NCBI RefSeq assembly: GCF_000981505.1
Contig: NZ_LN827929.1
Coordinates: forward strand, 558,001 to 622,000
Source: Candidatus Methylopumilus planktonicus
GTDB lineage: Bacteria; Pseudomonadota; Gammaproteobacteria; Burkholderiales; Methylophilaceae
DNA: 64,000 nt
Direction of reading: 5' to 3'
Shown here: positions 45,480-55,862 of the stretch, piece by piece
Layout of the letters: each line of letters begins with the position of its first letter
Position numbering within the stretch: position 1 is the first letter of the stretch
Position numbers and translations under genes: made by a program
The notes under the pieces: generated by a model
Database searches by the model: none
The model's input: the letters and a program-made list of their open reading frames with translations, nothing else
What the model was told of the DNA's origin: nothing

Positions 45480-48400
45480 ATGCCATTAGAAGCAAATTAT
45501 CAAAGTAAAGAATCACTATCGACAGCTGAAATTGATGGCTCTGATAGCTTTTCTCTCGTCAAATATATTCATGATGAAATTGTTAAAAGTAAAAAGTCTT
45601 TAGCAATTTTTACGGAGACTGCATTCGAAGCAAGGCGTCTTATGGAAGAGATGCTTTGGTTTAGCCCGGATTTGAAAATTAATTTGTTGCCCGATTGGGA
45701 GACTCTTCCTTACGATCACTTTTCACCCCATCCAGATCTAATCTCAGAACGACTTCTAACTCTTTACCAAGTGACTCAGAAAAGTTTTGATGTGGTTATT
45801 ATTCCTGTGACCACAGCACTTCACTTATTGCCTCCTAAAAGTTATATACAACAATTTAGCTTTCATTTTAGTAAAGGGCAAAAAGTTGATATTGAAGCTT
45901 TTAAAAACCAATTAACATTAAATGGATATATGAACGTGGTTCGTGTCATGGCCCCAGGAGAATTTTCAGTGAGAGGAAGTCTCATTGATTTGTTTCCTAT
46001 GGGCAGTATTGTGCCGTACCGCTTGGATTTCTTTGATGACGAGATTGATTCAATTCGAACATTTGATGTTGACACGCAAAGAACACTTTACCCAGTTAAT
46101 GAAATTAAATTACTCCCGGCCCGTGAATGTCCAATGGATGAAAAGTCCATTAGTTCATTTCGACAAAATTATCGAGAGCATTTTGAGGGCGACCCCTCTC
46201 GCTCCTCAGTTTACAAAGACATCAGCAAAGGTATCCCTATTGGAGGCATTGAATGGTACATGCCGTTATTTTTTGAAGAGATGAGTGATATTTTTAGTTA
46301 TTTCTCAGACAATACGATTATTTATAAGCACGGTAATCTTGACTTGGCTTGCAGTCACTTTTGGCATGAAACTGAAAAACGTTTTCGATTGTTTGCTTAT
46401 GATGCTGAGAGACCAATTTTAGAACCTCAAAATCTTTTAATCAAGCCAGATCAATTTTTTAAATCCATTAATTCATATAAGAAGTTCGATTTAAAACGTA
46501 CGGAAGTATATGAAAAAATTCCTGACATATCTATTGATCGGAAAAATATTCAGCCTTTATCAAAGCTTGATAATTTTATTACAGACAATCCTAAAAGAGT
46601 TTTTATATTAACGGATAGCTTGGGTCGTCGAGAAACAGTTTCTGAACTTCTGAAGTTGGCTGGTATTAAGTTTAAAGCAACAGATGATTGGTCTTCAGCT
46701 GCAGATATTAGTGATCAAGTAGTTTTGACTGTTAGTCCACTTCATCAAGGCTATATTTCATCTCAGCATGTTGTTATTACAGAATCTGAGCTTTATGTAA
46801 ATACTGTGCGCCAAGTAAGAAGGCGTCATCGAGATAAGAATTTCTCAACGGATGCCATGGTGCGTGACTTATCAGAATTAAAAGAAGGTGACCCTATTGT
46901 GCATGAACAATATGGCGTAGGTCGATTTAAAGGATTATTTAATTTAGATTTTGGTGAAGGAGAGAGTGAATTCCTACTTTTACAGTATTTTGGTGAAGAT
47001 AAACTATATGTACCTGTATCCAATCTAGACCTTATCTCTCGTTACTCGGGAGGGCCAGCTGAAACTGCTCCCTTACATAGGCTTGGTTCAGACCAATGGG
47101 ATAAGGCGAAGAAAAAAGCCTTAAGACAAATTCATGATACTGCTGCTGACCTCTTGAACATTTATTCGCAGCGCTCCATTAAAAAAGGCTACGCCTTCAA
47201 AATTAACTTACAAGATTATGAGAGATTCACTGACGGATTTCCATTTGAGGAGACCGATGACCAATTAACTGCAATTAATGCTGTTATTACTGATATGGAA
47301 TCTCAAAAGCCGATGGATCGTCTTATATGCGGTGATGTAGGATTTGGAAAGACAGAAGTTGCATTAAGAGCAGCATTTATAGCAGCTAATGATGGAAAAC
47401 AAGTTGCTATATTAGTCCCGACAACACTTCTTGCTGAACAGCATTACAATAATTTTATGGATCGTTTTTCAGACTCTCCTATCAAGATTGCAGAAATTTC
47501 TCGTTTTAAATCTAAAAAAGAACAAGCTGAGTCGCTTGTAAAATTAGCTAATGGTGAAATTGATATTATCATTGGCACACATAGACTTATTCAAAATGAC
47601 ATTAATTTTAAAAATTTAGGGCTGATTATTATTGATGAGGAGCACCGTTTTGGTGTGCGCCAAAAAGAATTACTTAAATCTATGCGAGCTGAGGTGGATG
47701 TATTAACACTTACAGCGACTCCAATTCCTCGAACGCTATCTATGGCTATGGAAGGTTTACGAGAGTTTTCTATTATTTCTACTCCACCACAAAAACGTTT
47801 ATCGATTAAAACATTCGTGAATAACTATTCAGAAGGCATCATTCGTGAAGCAGTTCTTAGAGAATTTAATCGAGGCGGTCAGGTGTATTTCTTACATAAC
47901 GATGTTGACACTATCACTTCGATGAAAGAAAAATTAGAAAATTTAATACCTGAAGGAGTCATTGAGATTGCTCATGGGCAGATGAGAGAGCGAGAGCTTG
48001 AGAGAGTTATGCATGATTTTTATCAACAAAAAGCGAATATTTTACTGTGTACAACAATTATTGAAACAGGCATTGATATTCCATCAGCCAATACAATCAT
48101 TATGAATCGTGCAGACATGTTTGGACTAGCACAACTTCATCAGTTAAGAGGTCGGGTGGGTAGATCGCACCATCAAGCATACGCATATTTACTTGTTGAT
48201 CCAGACAGGAAGATCAGCAATCATGCTCAAAAACGGTTGGAAGCTATTCAGCTTCTTGAGGATTTAGGTGCAGGATATTATCTTGCTATTCATGATTTGG
48301 AGATTCGAGGAGCAGGTGAGTTGCTAGGTGACAATCAAAGTGGGCAAATGTATGAAATTGGATTCAATTTATATGTAGAAATGCTTAATTATGCTGTTAA

Positions 48401-48884
48401 GCAGCTGAAAATTGGCAAAAAACTAAGTCTTGATACCCCGCTTCAAAAAAATACAGAAATTAATCTTCATACGCCAGCCATTATTACTAATGCTTATTGT
48501 GGTGATATCAATGAAAGGCTTGTGCTCTATAAGCGCTTGTCAGGACTCAATCAGGATGAGCAGTTAGTAGAAATGAAAGAAGAGCTGATAGATCGTTTTG
48601 GTGTGATGCCAGAACAAACACAGTCCCTAATTTCTTTTCACGACTTAAGAATTTTTATTCAACATCTTGATATTAAAAAAATAGATGCTAGTGATGTTTC
48701 AATTCAAATTACATTTGCAAGTGATAGTAAAATTGACCCACTGAAGCTTATTAAACTTCTAAGTGAAGATAAGCGTTGCCGAATGAATGGCCCAGATAAG
48801 ATTAAAATTTCCGTTACTCTTCCCGATATCCTAGAGCGTGTAAAATTTATAAAAGATTTCTTGGGTAAAATATTCTTATCTTAA
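45480..48884 (+). CDS. mfd: Transcription-repair coupling factor Mfd
   Basis: A 1134-residue ATP-dependent translocase (when started at 45480) that displaces stalled RNA polymerase and recruits UvrA. The N-terminal UvrB-like domains (to about 330) include LLPDWETLPYDHFSPH, the RNA-polymerase-interacting CarD-like domain begins near LKEGDPIVHEQYGVGRFKGL, and the RecG-like motor has Walker A GDVGFGKTEVA, DEEH box IIIDEEHRFGV and TATPIPRTL. A C-terminal TRCF domain closes the protein. In-frame starts at 45426 and 45471 are possible; the TATAAT at 45447 argues for one of the later two. No Shine-Dalgarno is apparent. Confidence 0.95.
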   Translation: MPLEANYQSKESLSTAEIDGSDSFSLVKYIHDEIVKSKKSLAIFTETAFEARRLMEEMLWFSPDLKINLLPDWETLPYDHFSPHPDLISERLLTLYQVTQKSFDVVIIPVTTALHLLPPKSYIQQFSFHFSKGQKVDIEAFKNQLTLNGYMNVVRVMAPGEFSVRGSLIDLFPMGSIVPYRLDFFDDEIDSIRTFDVDTQRTLYPVNEIKLLPARECPMDEKSISSFRQNYREHFEGDPSRSSVYKDISKGIPIGGIEWYMPLFFEEMSDIFSYFSDNTIIYKHGNLDLACSHFWHETEKRFRLFAYDAERPILEPQNLLIKPDQFFKSINSYKKFDLKRTEVYEKIPDISIDRKNIQPLSKLDNFITDNPKRVFILTDSLGRRETVSELLKLAGIKFKATDDWSSAADISDQVVLTVSPLHQGYISSQHVVITESELYVNTVRQVRRRHRDKNFSTDAMVRDLSELKEGDPIVHEQYGVGRFKGLFNLDFGEGESEFLLLQYFGEDKLYVPVSNLDLISRYSGGPAETAPLHRLGSDQWDKAKKKALRQIHDTAADLLNIYSQRSIKKGYAFKINLQDYERFTDGFPFEETDDQLTAINAVITDMESQKPMDRLICGDVGFGKTEVALRAAFIAANDGKQVAILVPTTLLAEQHYNNFMDRFSDSPIKIAEISRFKSKKEQAESLVKLANGEIDIIIGTHRLIQNDINFKNLGLIIIDEEHRFGVRQKELLKSMRAEVDVLTLTATPIPRTLSMAMEGLREFSIISTPPQKRLSIKTFVNNYSEGIIREAVLREFNRGGQVYFLHNDVDTITSMKEKLENLIPEGVIEIAHGQMRERELERVMHDFYQQKANILLCTTIIETGIDIPSANTIIMNRADMFGLAQLHQLRGRVGRSHHQAYAYLLVDPDRKISNHAQKRLEAIQLLEDLGAGYYLAIHDLEIRGAGELLGDNQSGQMYEIGFNLYVEMLNYAVKQLKIGKKLSLDTPLQKNTEINLHTPAIITNAYCGDINERLVLYKRLSGLNQDEQLVEMKEELIDRFGVMPEQTQSLISFHDLRIFIQHLDIKKIDASDVSIQITFASDSKIDPLKLIKLLSEDKRCRMNGPDKIKISVTLPDILERVKFIKDFLGKIFLS

Positions 48885-48939
48885 TAGCTATAAAAATTAG
48901 AAGAATGATTTCTTATATGCTGACTCATCAGGATTACTA

Positions 48940-51585
48940 TTAAATTAACTTCAATCGCATGAGTTTTGGAACGAATTCCTCGATTTTGCCATTCAAAGTC
49001 CCTATCTCAGTATTTTCAATGAGTTTTTGCTCATAAAAATTATTGCCGTAAATACCCCAAAGCAGTGATAAGAAAGTACTTGAAGCAGGCTTTATTTCAT
49101 CCTTATATGTAACCGACCCAACAAGATGAAGCTTTACTCTTGCTCTTGTCATCGCAACATAAAGAAGCCTTTTTAATTCATTTTCTTCTCTATTTTTTTC
49201 TATACCATGAATTAAATTATACAAATGAGGTGATTTATTATCAGGCTCACTAAATGCTGTGACGTCATATATAGAGTTATTCTCAGAGAATGTATCAGAC
49301 ATAATCATTTTTTTGTCTGATGCTCGTATTGTTGAATTCAATGATGGAATAATGACTACATCAAATTCGAGACCTTTAGCTTTATGGATTGTAAAAAATT
49401 GAATACGCTCTTCAGCTGAAGGAATGTCAGATAAATAAGTTTTTGTAATTTGATGTTCGACTAGTTCAAAATCGATTGATATAGGCGAGCTTGATGTTTG
49501 CAATATGTCAAAAAATTTATTAATGTCTACAATATCGTTAGGATTATGAAGGCATAATTCACCTCCTAAATTCATCCAAACTGATTCTATAAGTCTTCTA
49601 ATATGAGTTTTACTTTGATTATCAAATGCATTTTTTAGGATATCGATAAGTCGTTGAATTCTTTTTCTTCCATCAGAGGAAATTTCATTCATTTTATTTG
49701 AATCTTGAATAATTTCCCATACTGTTGAGTTGTGATCATTTTGAAATAGTAGGGCTAGGTCATTCAGCATAACCCCACACCATGGGGCTCGAAGAATTGC
49801 AAGCCAGTGAATCCGGTCACTTAAGTCAAGCATGGCGTAGCTTAAGGAAAGAATATCCTGAATAGATTGATGCTTATCTAAAGCATCAATTTCTACTGCA
49901 TTAAATCTGAAGTTAGGTTTGAATTTTCTAATGTAATTAATTAATTCAGAGAGGTGACTTCTTGATCTTGTGAGAATGGCAATTTTTTCATTTTTAGGAA
50001 ATGTATCAATAAGATTACATACATACTTTGCTTCTTCGGTATCAATATCAATATTTTCAGTGAATGTTAATGCATGAAATTTGAATTCACTTATATTAAA
50101 GTCATACTCTTTCTTTGCAGATACAAAAGGTTTGTAAGATACAGCTCCTTCTTGAATTGAATCTTCTTTTGGTAGTATATTTTCAAATATCTGATTTATC
50201 TCATTCACAATAAGAGAAGAAGACCGGTAATTATCTTTAAGTCGTATGGTTTCTAAGGGAATTGTGTTAAAACCATTTTTTTTAGCCTCAATAAAAATAC
50301 TAACATCAGCTTCCCTAAATTTATATATAGATTGCATAGGGTCGCCTACACAGAAAACAGTTTTTTGTGCTTCTGGTGTCCAGCCATCCACAATTTTCTT
50401 TAAGAAATTAAAATGACTTCTGCTTGTATCTTGAAATTCATCTATAAGTAAGTGGGATATTTTGTAATCCAAAGATAATAAAAGATCGCTTGCCGCATCA
50501 TTTTTACCAAGTGCCTCATTCGCGATCTCTATGATCTCAATAAAATCGACAGTATTTCGTTGCCTAAATAGCTGCCGGAGTTTCTTTTCGCACTGCAGCA
50601 GAATATTTGAAATAGATTTTAGTTTTAAGGCGTATGTTTCATTAATAGGTTCCGGAATTGTCTTGATGGCTAATAAAAAGTCGATATTTGGTAGATTGCG
50701 ACATTTATTTTTGTAGACTTCTCCCTCATCATCATTCTTAAATCCTTCTCGGACTGTAATGTTTTCTCGCCTAGTATTTTTATCTGTAAATAAGATTTTT
50801 GCAATCGTTTGCCATAAAGAGATTTCTTCTGTATCAAAATTAAAACTTCTTTTATTTTCTAGCTTTATATCTTTCCTAAGATTTACACTTTCTAAATAGT
50901 GAAGAATTTCTATAAGATCATTTAGCTGATCTTGATTTAGTACAGCATTAATTTTTTGATAGATGGTCTGTGTCAAATGTTCAAGATAAGCATTGCCTTC
51001 GTCGATAATTTGCTTGGTTGCTTTTTGGGTAAGCGTATGACATCGGTATTTCCACTGATCTCGAATTGACATCATCGCCACTAAACGGCGATTAATCTTT
51101 TCATACTCATTGTCATAATGAGTAAAGACAACTTTAATATCTTCGATGCTATCTTTAGCCTGTAAAGTTTGCTTAACTGACTCTTCATAGATTTTTTCAG
51201 GTGTATCGGTAATATTAGGCTTTTGCCCCATTTTGCTTAATACAGGAATTTGACTGACCACATTAAGACAGAACTTATCAATAGTCATAACTTTAAGTCG
51301 CGAGAGATTATGTTCAATATCCCAGCCTTTTTCTTTCGAGCGCTTTAGAATTGTTTGAGCAAAAGGACTTTGACTTTCTTTAATTCGCTCGATGATCTTA
51401 GCTTTCATTTCTGAGGCTGCTTTCTTTGTGAAAGTTATCGCTACAATCTCTTCGGGGGTATCAACAACCGTAAGCAATTTTAAATATCGATCAGTAAGTA
51501 AGCTTGTTTTTCCAGAACCTGCTGGCGCCTCTACAATAAATGAGCTTAAATGAAGCGCTTTCTCTCTTAATTCGGCGTCATTCAT
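48940..51585 (-). CDS. UvrD/AddA-like superfamily 1 DNA helicase, no nuclease domain
   Basis: An 881-residue SF1A helicase resembling AddA/RecB. Motifs in order: Walker A EAPAGSGKTSLL (residues 19-30), VAITFTKKAASEM (motif Ia), LLIDEFQDTSR (motif II), VFCVGDPMQSIYKFREAD (motif III), LKDNYRSS (motif IV), FFTIHKAKGLEFDVVIIPS (motif V) and LLYVAMTRARVKLHLV (motif VI, about 820-835). The protein ends about 50 residues after motif VI, so the C-terminal RecB-type nuclease of ordinary AddA (about 1200 residues) is missing. The ATG overlaps the upstream AddB-like gene by 4 bp (ATGA), indicating a two-subunit enzyme for double-strand-break processing, as an inference. The 55-bp gap to the mfd end shows no good terminator. 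Confidence 0.85.
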   Translation of the reverse strand: MNDAELREKALHLSSFIVEAPAGSGKTSLLTDRYLKLLTVVDTPEEIVAITFTKKAASEMKAKIIERIKESQSPFAQTILKRSKEKGWDIEHNLSRLKVMTIDKFCLNVVSQIPVLSKMGQKPNITDTPEKIYEESVKQTLQAKDSIEDIKVVFTHYDNEYEKINRRLVAMMSIRDQWKYRCHTLTQKATKQIIDEGNAYLEHLTQTIYQKINAVLNQDQLNDLIEILHYLESVNLRKDIKLENKRSFNFDTEEISLWQTIAKILFTDKNTRRENITVREGFKNDDEGEVYKNKCRNLPNIDFLLAIKTIPEPINETYALKLKSISNILLQCEKKLRQLFRQRNTVDFIEIIEIANEALGKNDAASDLLLSLDYKISHLLIDEFQDTSRSHFNFLKKIVDGWTPEAQKTVFCVGDPMQSIYKFREADVSIFIEAKKNGFNTIPLETIRLKDNYRSSSLIVNEINQIFENILPKEDSIQEGAVSYKPFVSAKKEYDFNISEFKFHALTFTENIDIDTEEAKYVCNLIDTFPKNEKIAILTRSRSHLSELINYIRKFKPNFRFNAVEIDALDKHQSIQDILSLSYAMLDLSDRIHWLAILRAPWCGVMLNDLALLFQNDHNSTVWEIIQDSNKMNEISSDGRKRIQRLIDILKNAFDNQSKTHIRRLIESVWMNLGGELCLHNPNDIVDINKFFDILQTSSSPISIDFELVEHQITKTYLSDIPSAEERIQFFTIHKAKGLEFDVVIIPSLNSTIRASDKKMIMSDTFSENNSIYDVTAFSEPDNKSPHLYNLIHGIEKNREENELKRLLYVAMTRARVKLHLVGSVTYKDEIKPASSTFLSLLWGIYGNNFYEQKLIENTEIGTLNGKIEEFVPKLMRLKLI

Positions 51586-54185
51586 TGTTTGTTTTGCTCA
51601 TATTGTAATGTTCGCTCAGGAAGCCTTAGGATAGATTTAACATGACAGTAAGCCATGTCTTTTTCACGTGCAAATCTAACAGTTGCATCACCCATTTCGT
51701 AGCTTTTAACCGCATCACTAATGCGACACTTCCAAAAGCCGAGTAACTCATCCCAAGATTGGTATTGGCTAGAGCAGGAAGCATCCTTTATACCTTTAAG
51801 AAGCCCGATATCTCGACCGATGCCAATCCATTGAGGCTTTGGTGTATTAATAATGCCAATAGTAATGGCATCAATAGGTTTATCTGAAGCATAGAGGGCA
51901 TAGAATGGCATTTGAAGCTCTCCATAAGCATTGAGAAACCATTCATTTAAAGTTTTTGTTGCCCCAGATTTATAATCAATAACAATCGTGTTCTTATTAA
52001 CTTCATCAATACGGTCAATCTTGATATTAAAGTTAAGATAGCCTAAATGGACGGGTATATTTTTTTCTGTCTCTTTAACTTCAAAGTCACCTCGTTTTAA
52101 CTCATATTGAATCCAATTTTCAAGGTAATGTATTAAGCGCATTTCTTCGATATTAAAAATCTCAGGCAAGATTCTGGGGTACTTTTTCTTTTCAGTTGAA
52201 ATATTCTTATGTGCAATATCTTTTATTTTATTTAAGAGTTCATTTTTGCTTAAAGCGCTAACTAGAAATGATGATTTATATTCCATCCAAAATTCTTCCA
52301 AGGTTTTGTGAAAGAGATTTCCGCGAAGCCTGGTAGTTAAATTTTCTTCATCATCATCTTCTAATTGTTTGGCGCCAAGCCTAAATTCATAGAATGCCCA
52401 GGCAGGGCAGATGGACTGTGCTTCAAGTAGTTTAATCCCTGATTTCACGGTCTGTTCAACGGTAATTTTAATTGAAGTATTATCTTCAATATATTCTATA
52501 ACATCTTGATTAAATGTATTTTTTTTGTAATTAAAATTCATATCTTCATGTGGTTTCGAAGATATGAAAGTGTATAGAATAGGTGACGGAAAGATCTCTT
52601 CTTCACCCATTTTTTTGGCGTAAGAGAGTGTTACCAAGGCTGATGTATGGGTAAATTTGTCTAAAATATTTGTAGCATGTAAATGACGTTTTTCATGAGT
52701 ATTGATATGGCAATCATGCTGAATTTTGATAGGGATAAATGGATTATATTGATGAGGTGCAGGCCAATTATGTTCATTCAAATTCATAATCCACGTAGCA
52801 TCATAAATTTCATAAGTCGTTTCATGAAAGCCTAAGATATCAATTTTAAAATTACCCTCGTGTTGATGATGATGGGTAGTTTTTTTGAGGTAATACTGAA
52901 GTGTGACTAACATATCCTGAATAGATATTTCATCAAGGAGATTGTCTAGCGAACTTAAAGTTTCGGTAATTTTATTCCACGCCTCATAAATACCTTCTTC
53001 ATAAAGGTCTTTTGGACTTAAAAGGCTAGATTGAATACTCTTTAAATACTCATCAAAGGTCTTAATCCATGCAGAAGGGGTTCTTTTCTTTTTCCATTGA
53101 TGATGTGAGACTTGTATTTGATCTAAATGCTTCTTTAGAGAAGGAATTAAATCATTTAATCCTTCTGTCGACTCCAGGATTTCAATAAGTTCGTGAACTG
53201 AGACATTGCCCCTGCGTTTTCTCTCTAATTGGTTAATAAGTCTATAGCGAAGGCATAGCTCTTGGTTATCTGACCAACCGTTATGGCTCAAGATATTTTT
53301 AAGTTCTTTTATATTGAAAAATCCTCGCGCGCTCAGCTCAATCAGCATTATATTTAAATAAATGATGGATAAATGAAATAGAGGTGTATTTAAAGAAAAC
53401 TGATAAATTCTTTTTTCTTGAGATAGGCTTGGGGTAAACGATTTAGGATGAAATGTTTTGTCAAGTAAGCTTGTAAGGCGATCTATGATTTGATCAAGCT
53501 GGGGCGTAACAATAAGTATTTTTTTATTTAGTTCTATTTGCTTTTTGCACCATTCAACAACTTGCACACATTCATGCTCTTCATTAAGAAAAATACGCGA
53601 CTCTATATAAGGCTCTATTTTGGGCTCTTCAAAAAAGGTCACGTCAATTTGAGTTTTACATGCACCAATAAATGATTCCTCAATAGGTGTTCTAAATCCA
53701 AAATTTACAAAATGAATAGGGTAGTCAATAGATATATCCTTATTCGTGATATGTTCAATAGCAATTTTTATAAGACTATTAAAAGTGATGATTTTTTTAT
53801 CACTGCAATATTTTTTAAAGATTAAACGCCAGGCGTTAAAAAATGCATGCTCTTCGCTGTGCTCTTCACTCTTCAAGGTATTTTCGCCAATAAGAAATTG
53901 ATCTATGAGACGATTAGCCTGGCTGGCAGTCTCACTTAAGCTTTCAATATTAGATAAATCAAATGAAGATTTTTTGTATTGTTTAATGCTGCTTTCCCAT
54001 AACAACTTTTCTTCGATACCATTAAGAACTCGGTATTGCATGTTGATGTTTGGATGTTTTTTAAAAAGATTATTAATAAAATCATTTAAAGCCATCACTT
54101 TTTCTTTTGAGTTAAAGTGTTGGCTTAATTTAAAAGCTTCTTTTGAATTACGACAGAGATATATAGGCTTTTGCTCAGAATGCAT
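51582..54185 (-). CDS. AddB-like PD-(D/E)XK nuclease, probable DNA repair protein
   Basis: An 867-residue protein matching, in size and layout, the roughly 900-residue AddB-like family described as probable DNA repair proteins (TIGR03623, from memory). The first 600 residues are a divergent helicase-like region without an obvious Walker A motif. The C-terminal nuclease shows RLRGNLFHKTLEEFW, then IDRIDEV and IVIDYKSGATKT (the D and E/D-x-K core, about residue 735-750), and QMPFYALY. The four-cysteine iron-sulfur site of canonical AddB is not evident. Coupled to the helicase gene downstream; divergent from greB. Confidence 0.82.
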   Translation of the reverse strand: MHSEQKPIYLCRNSKEAFKLSQHFNSKEKVMALNDFINNLFKKHPNINMQYRVLNGIEEKLLWESSIKQYKKSSFDLSNIESLSETASQANRLIDQFLIGENTLKSEEHSEEHAFFNAWRLIFKKYCSDKKIITFNSLIKIAIEHITNKDISIDYPIHFVNFGFRTPIEESFIGACKTQIDVTFFEEPKIEPYIESRIFLNEEHECVQVVEWCKKQIELNKKILIVTPQLDQIIDRLTSLLDKTFHPKSFTPSLSQEKRIYQFSLNTPLFHLSIIYLNIMLIELSARGFFNIKELKNILSHNGWSDNQELCLRYRLINQLERKRRGNVSVHELIEILESTEGLNDLIPSLKKHLDQIQVSHHQWKKKRTPSAWIKTFDEYLKSIQSSLLSPKDLYEEGIYEAWNKITETLSSLDNLLDEISIQDMLVTLQYYLKKTTHHHQHEGNFKIDILGFHETTYEIYDATWIMNLNEHNWPAPHQYNPFIPIKIQHDCHINTHEKRHLHATNILDKFTHTSALVTLSYAKKMGEEEIFPSPILYTFISSKPHEDMNFNYKKNTFNQDVIEYIEDNTSIKITVEQTVKSGIKLLEAQSICPAWAFYEFRLGAKQLEDDDEENLTTRLRGNLFHKTLEEFWMEYKSSFLVSALSKNELLNKIKDIAHKNISTEKKKYPRILPEIFNIEEMRLIHYLENWIQYELKRGDFEVKETEKNIPVHLGYLNFNIKIDRIDEVNKNTIVIDYKSGATKTLNEWFLNAYGELQMPFYALYASDKPIDAITIGIINTPKPQWIGIGRDIGLLKGIKDASCSSQYQSWDELLGFWKCRISDAVKSYEMGDATVRFAREKDMAYCHVKSILRLPERTLQYEQNKQ

Positions 54186-54228
54186 GCTTCTATTGTAAAC
54201 TTATCCCCGTTAATTATTATTAAAAAAT

Positions 54229-54714
54229 ATGGCTGAACGCAAAAATTACATTACTAAACATGGGTACCAGAGCCTAAAAGATGAACTTGATTTTTTAGTT
54301 AAAGTTGATCGCCCTAAAGTAGTAGCAGATGTTTCCTGGGCTGCAAGTAATGGTGATCGCAGTGAGAATGGAGATTATATATATGGAAAAAAACGCTTAC
54401 GTCAGATAGATGCAAGAGCCAAATTCTTATTTGGGCGTATTGATGAGGCCGTGGTAATTGATCCATCCTCACAAGAACAGCAGGACAAGATTTTTTTCGG
54501 TGCATGGATCACTCTTCTTAATGAATCAGATGATTCAGAGCATCATTTTCGCATTGTAGGACAAGATGAGATTGATACAGAAAAAGGCTTTATTAGTTGG
54601 GTGTCACCTATTGCTAAGGCGCTTTTGGGAAAGAACTTAGACGATGAAGTAAAAGTCGAAACTCCGGGCGGTTTAGTAAATTTTCGAATTATTGATGTGT
54701 CATATCATGAGTAA
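54229..54714 (+). CDS. greB: Transcription elongation factor GreB
   Basis: A 161-residue Gre factor that rescues backtracked RNA polymerase by stimulating transcript cleavage. The coiled coil (about residues 10-75) carries the acidic tip in NGDRSENGDYIYGKKRLRQID (cut as SNGDRSENGDY and KKRLRQID), with KFLFGRIDEAVVID typical of GreB rather than GreA, and the FKBP-like C-terminal domain has VSPIAKALLGKNLDDEV (about 123-139). Its TAA stop is inside the earP start (8-bp overlap). Confidence 0.94.
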   Translation: MAERKNYITKHGYQSLKDELDFLVKVDRPKVVADVSWAASNGDRSENGDYIYGKKRLRQIDARAKFLFGRIDEAVVIDPSSQEQQDKIFFGAWITLLNESDDSEHHFRIVGQDEIDTEKGFISWVSPIAKALLGKNLDDEVKVETPGGLVNFRIIDVSYHE

Positions 54715-55807
54715 CAAAAGCCCTATAGTTTGTCATTTAATATGTAAGGTGATTGATTTTTTTGGGGATATTGGTGTTGCATGGCGCATAGCAAAACAAC
54801 TTAAAGTTGATTTTAATATTGAGGTACATCTTCTTGTCGATGACCTTATGACCACCCAAAGACTCATACCCTCACTTGATATTTCCTTAAAAAAACAAAT
54901 GATCGATGGTATTAACATTTATTATTGTGATTTTAGTGACAATTCAAAATCGCTTCCGCCACCTCCAGCTTTTGTATTTAATCTTTTTAATATTGATTTG
55001 CCTGCTTTATATAAAGCGCTTATGAAAACTAACAAGTCTAAATATATTGCGATTGAATATTTGTCAGCTGAGCCTTGGGTAGATAATTTTCATTTAAAAC
55101 CTTCTATAGATCCTGAGTCTGGTCTTATTAAAACTTTTTTCTACCCTGGCTTTACAAGACAAACAGGCGGCCTTATCCGAGAGAGGGATTTATTAGGACG
55201 CAAAGAGGCTTTTGTCCAAACTAGACTTGATAAAGTTATTAAGTCATTCGGTGGTAATCCTGACCTCTATTCAATATCCCTTTTTTATTACCCAATACAG
55301 AAAATTGAAGCTTTTTTAGATGTTATAGATACTATGAAGAAGCCTATTCAGTTTTTCATACCTCAATATTTGTTAGACATCTTAAAGATAAAAAAGAATT
55401 ATCAGCATCTTCATATTATTTCCTACCCATTCTTAAGCCATGATGATTTTGATGATCTACTTTGGTCATGTAACCTTAATTTTGTGCGCGGTGAAGATAG
55501 TTGGATAAGAGCACTTTGGGCCGGTAAACCTTTTATTTGGCAGCCATATATCCAGGAAAACAATCTCCATTTAATTAAACTAAAAGCTTTTTTGAAGCGC
55601 TATTGTGAGGATTGTGAACAAAAGCTGTCAGAGATTTTAATTAAAACGCATGACGATTGGTCGAATAATAAATTTAACGAAGCTTTATGGCGTGATTTTT
55701 TCAAAAATCACGCTTCTCTAGAGTCTTTAGCGTTGAAGCGCAGTCATTACTTCTTCAAAGAGCCTTCATTTGTTGAGAGTTTGGTTGATTATTGTTCTGA
55801 AACATAA
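54707..55807 (+). CDS. earP: EF-P arginine rhamnosyltransferase EarP
   Basis: A 366-residue GT-B glycosyltransferase (formerly DUF2331) that attaches rhamnose from dTDP-rhamnose to Arg32 of EF-P. Family features are the N-terminal CKVIDFFGDIGVAWRIAKQL (about residues 13-32, cut here at DFFGDIGVAWRIA), IAIEYLSAEPWVDNFH (about 113-128), FFYPGFTRQTGGLIRE (about 142-157) and FVRGEDSWIRALWAGKPFIWQPY (about 255-277), which binds the nucleotide sugar. The ATG at 54707 matches the family; an in-frame TTG and ATG slightly upstream lie within greB. efp follows, as usual for this pair. Confidence 0.95.
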   Translation: MSNKSPIVCHLICKVIDFFGDIGVAWRIAKQLKVDFNIEVHLLVDDLMTTQRLIPSLDISLKKQMIDGINIYYCDFSDNSKSLPPPPAFVFNLFNIDLPALYKALMKTNKSKYIAIEYLSAEPWVDNFHLKPSIDPESGLIKTFFYPGFTRQTGGLIRERDLLGRKEAFVQTRLDKVIKSFGGNPDLYSISLFYYPIQKIEAFLDVIDTMKKPIQFFIPQYLLDILKIKKNYQHLHIISYPFLSHDDFDDLLWSCNLNFVRGEDSWIRALWAGKPFIWQPYIQENNLHLIKLKAFLKRYCEDCEQKLSEILIKTHDDWSNNKFNEALWRDFFKNHASLESLALKRSHYFFKEPSFVESLVDYCSET

Positions 55808-55821
55808 TTTTCGAGTATAAT
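55792..55821 (+). promoter_or_regulatory. Candidate efp promoter
   Basis: TTGTTC (55792-55797, inside the end of earP) and TATAAT (55816-55821) are separated by 18 nt. It is followed by a 41-nt leader with AAGGATC as ribosome-binding site for efp. This would allow efp to be expressed at a higher level than earP. Confidence 0.5.
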
Positions 55822-55862
55822 TTCTCCCTTTTATTTGGTAAGCATTCCCAAGGATCAATATT

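Noticed and set aside
48885..48939. Terminator between mfd and the converging helicase gene
   Set aside because: Only a 5-bp AAGAA/TTCTT stem (48901-48914) without a GC-rich core or T-tract is present; too weak to call.
54692..54706. Upstream starts for earP within greB
   Set aside because: Family members begin close to the ATG at 54707; the extra residues are just greB codons in another frame.
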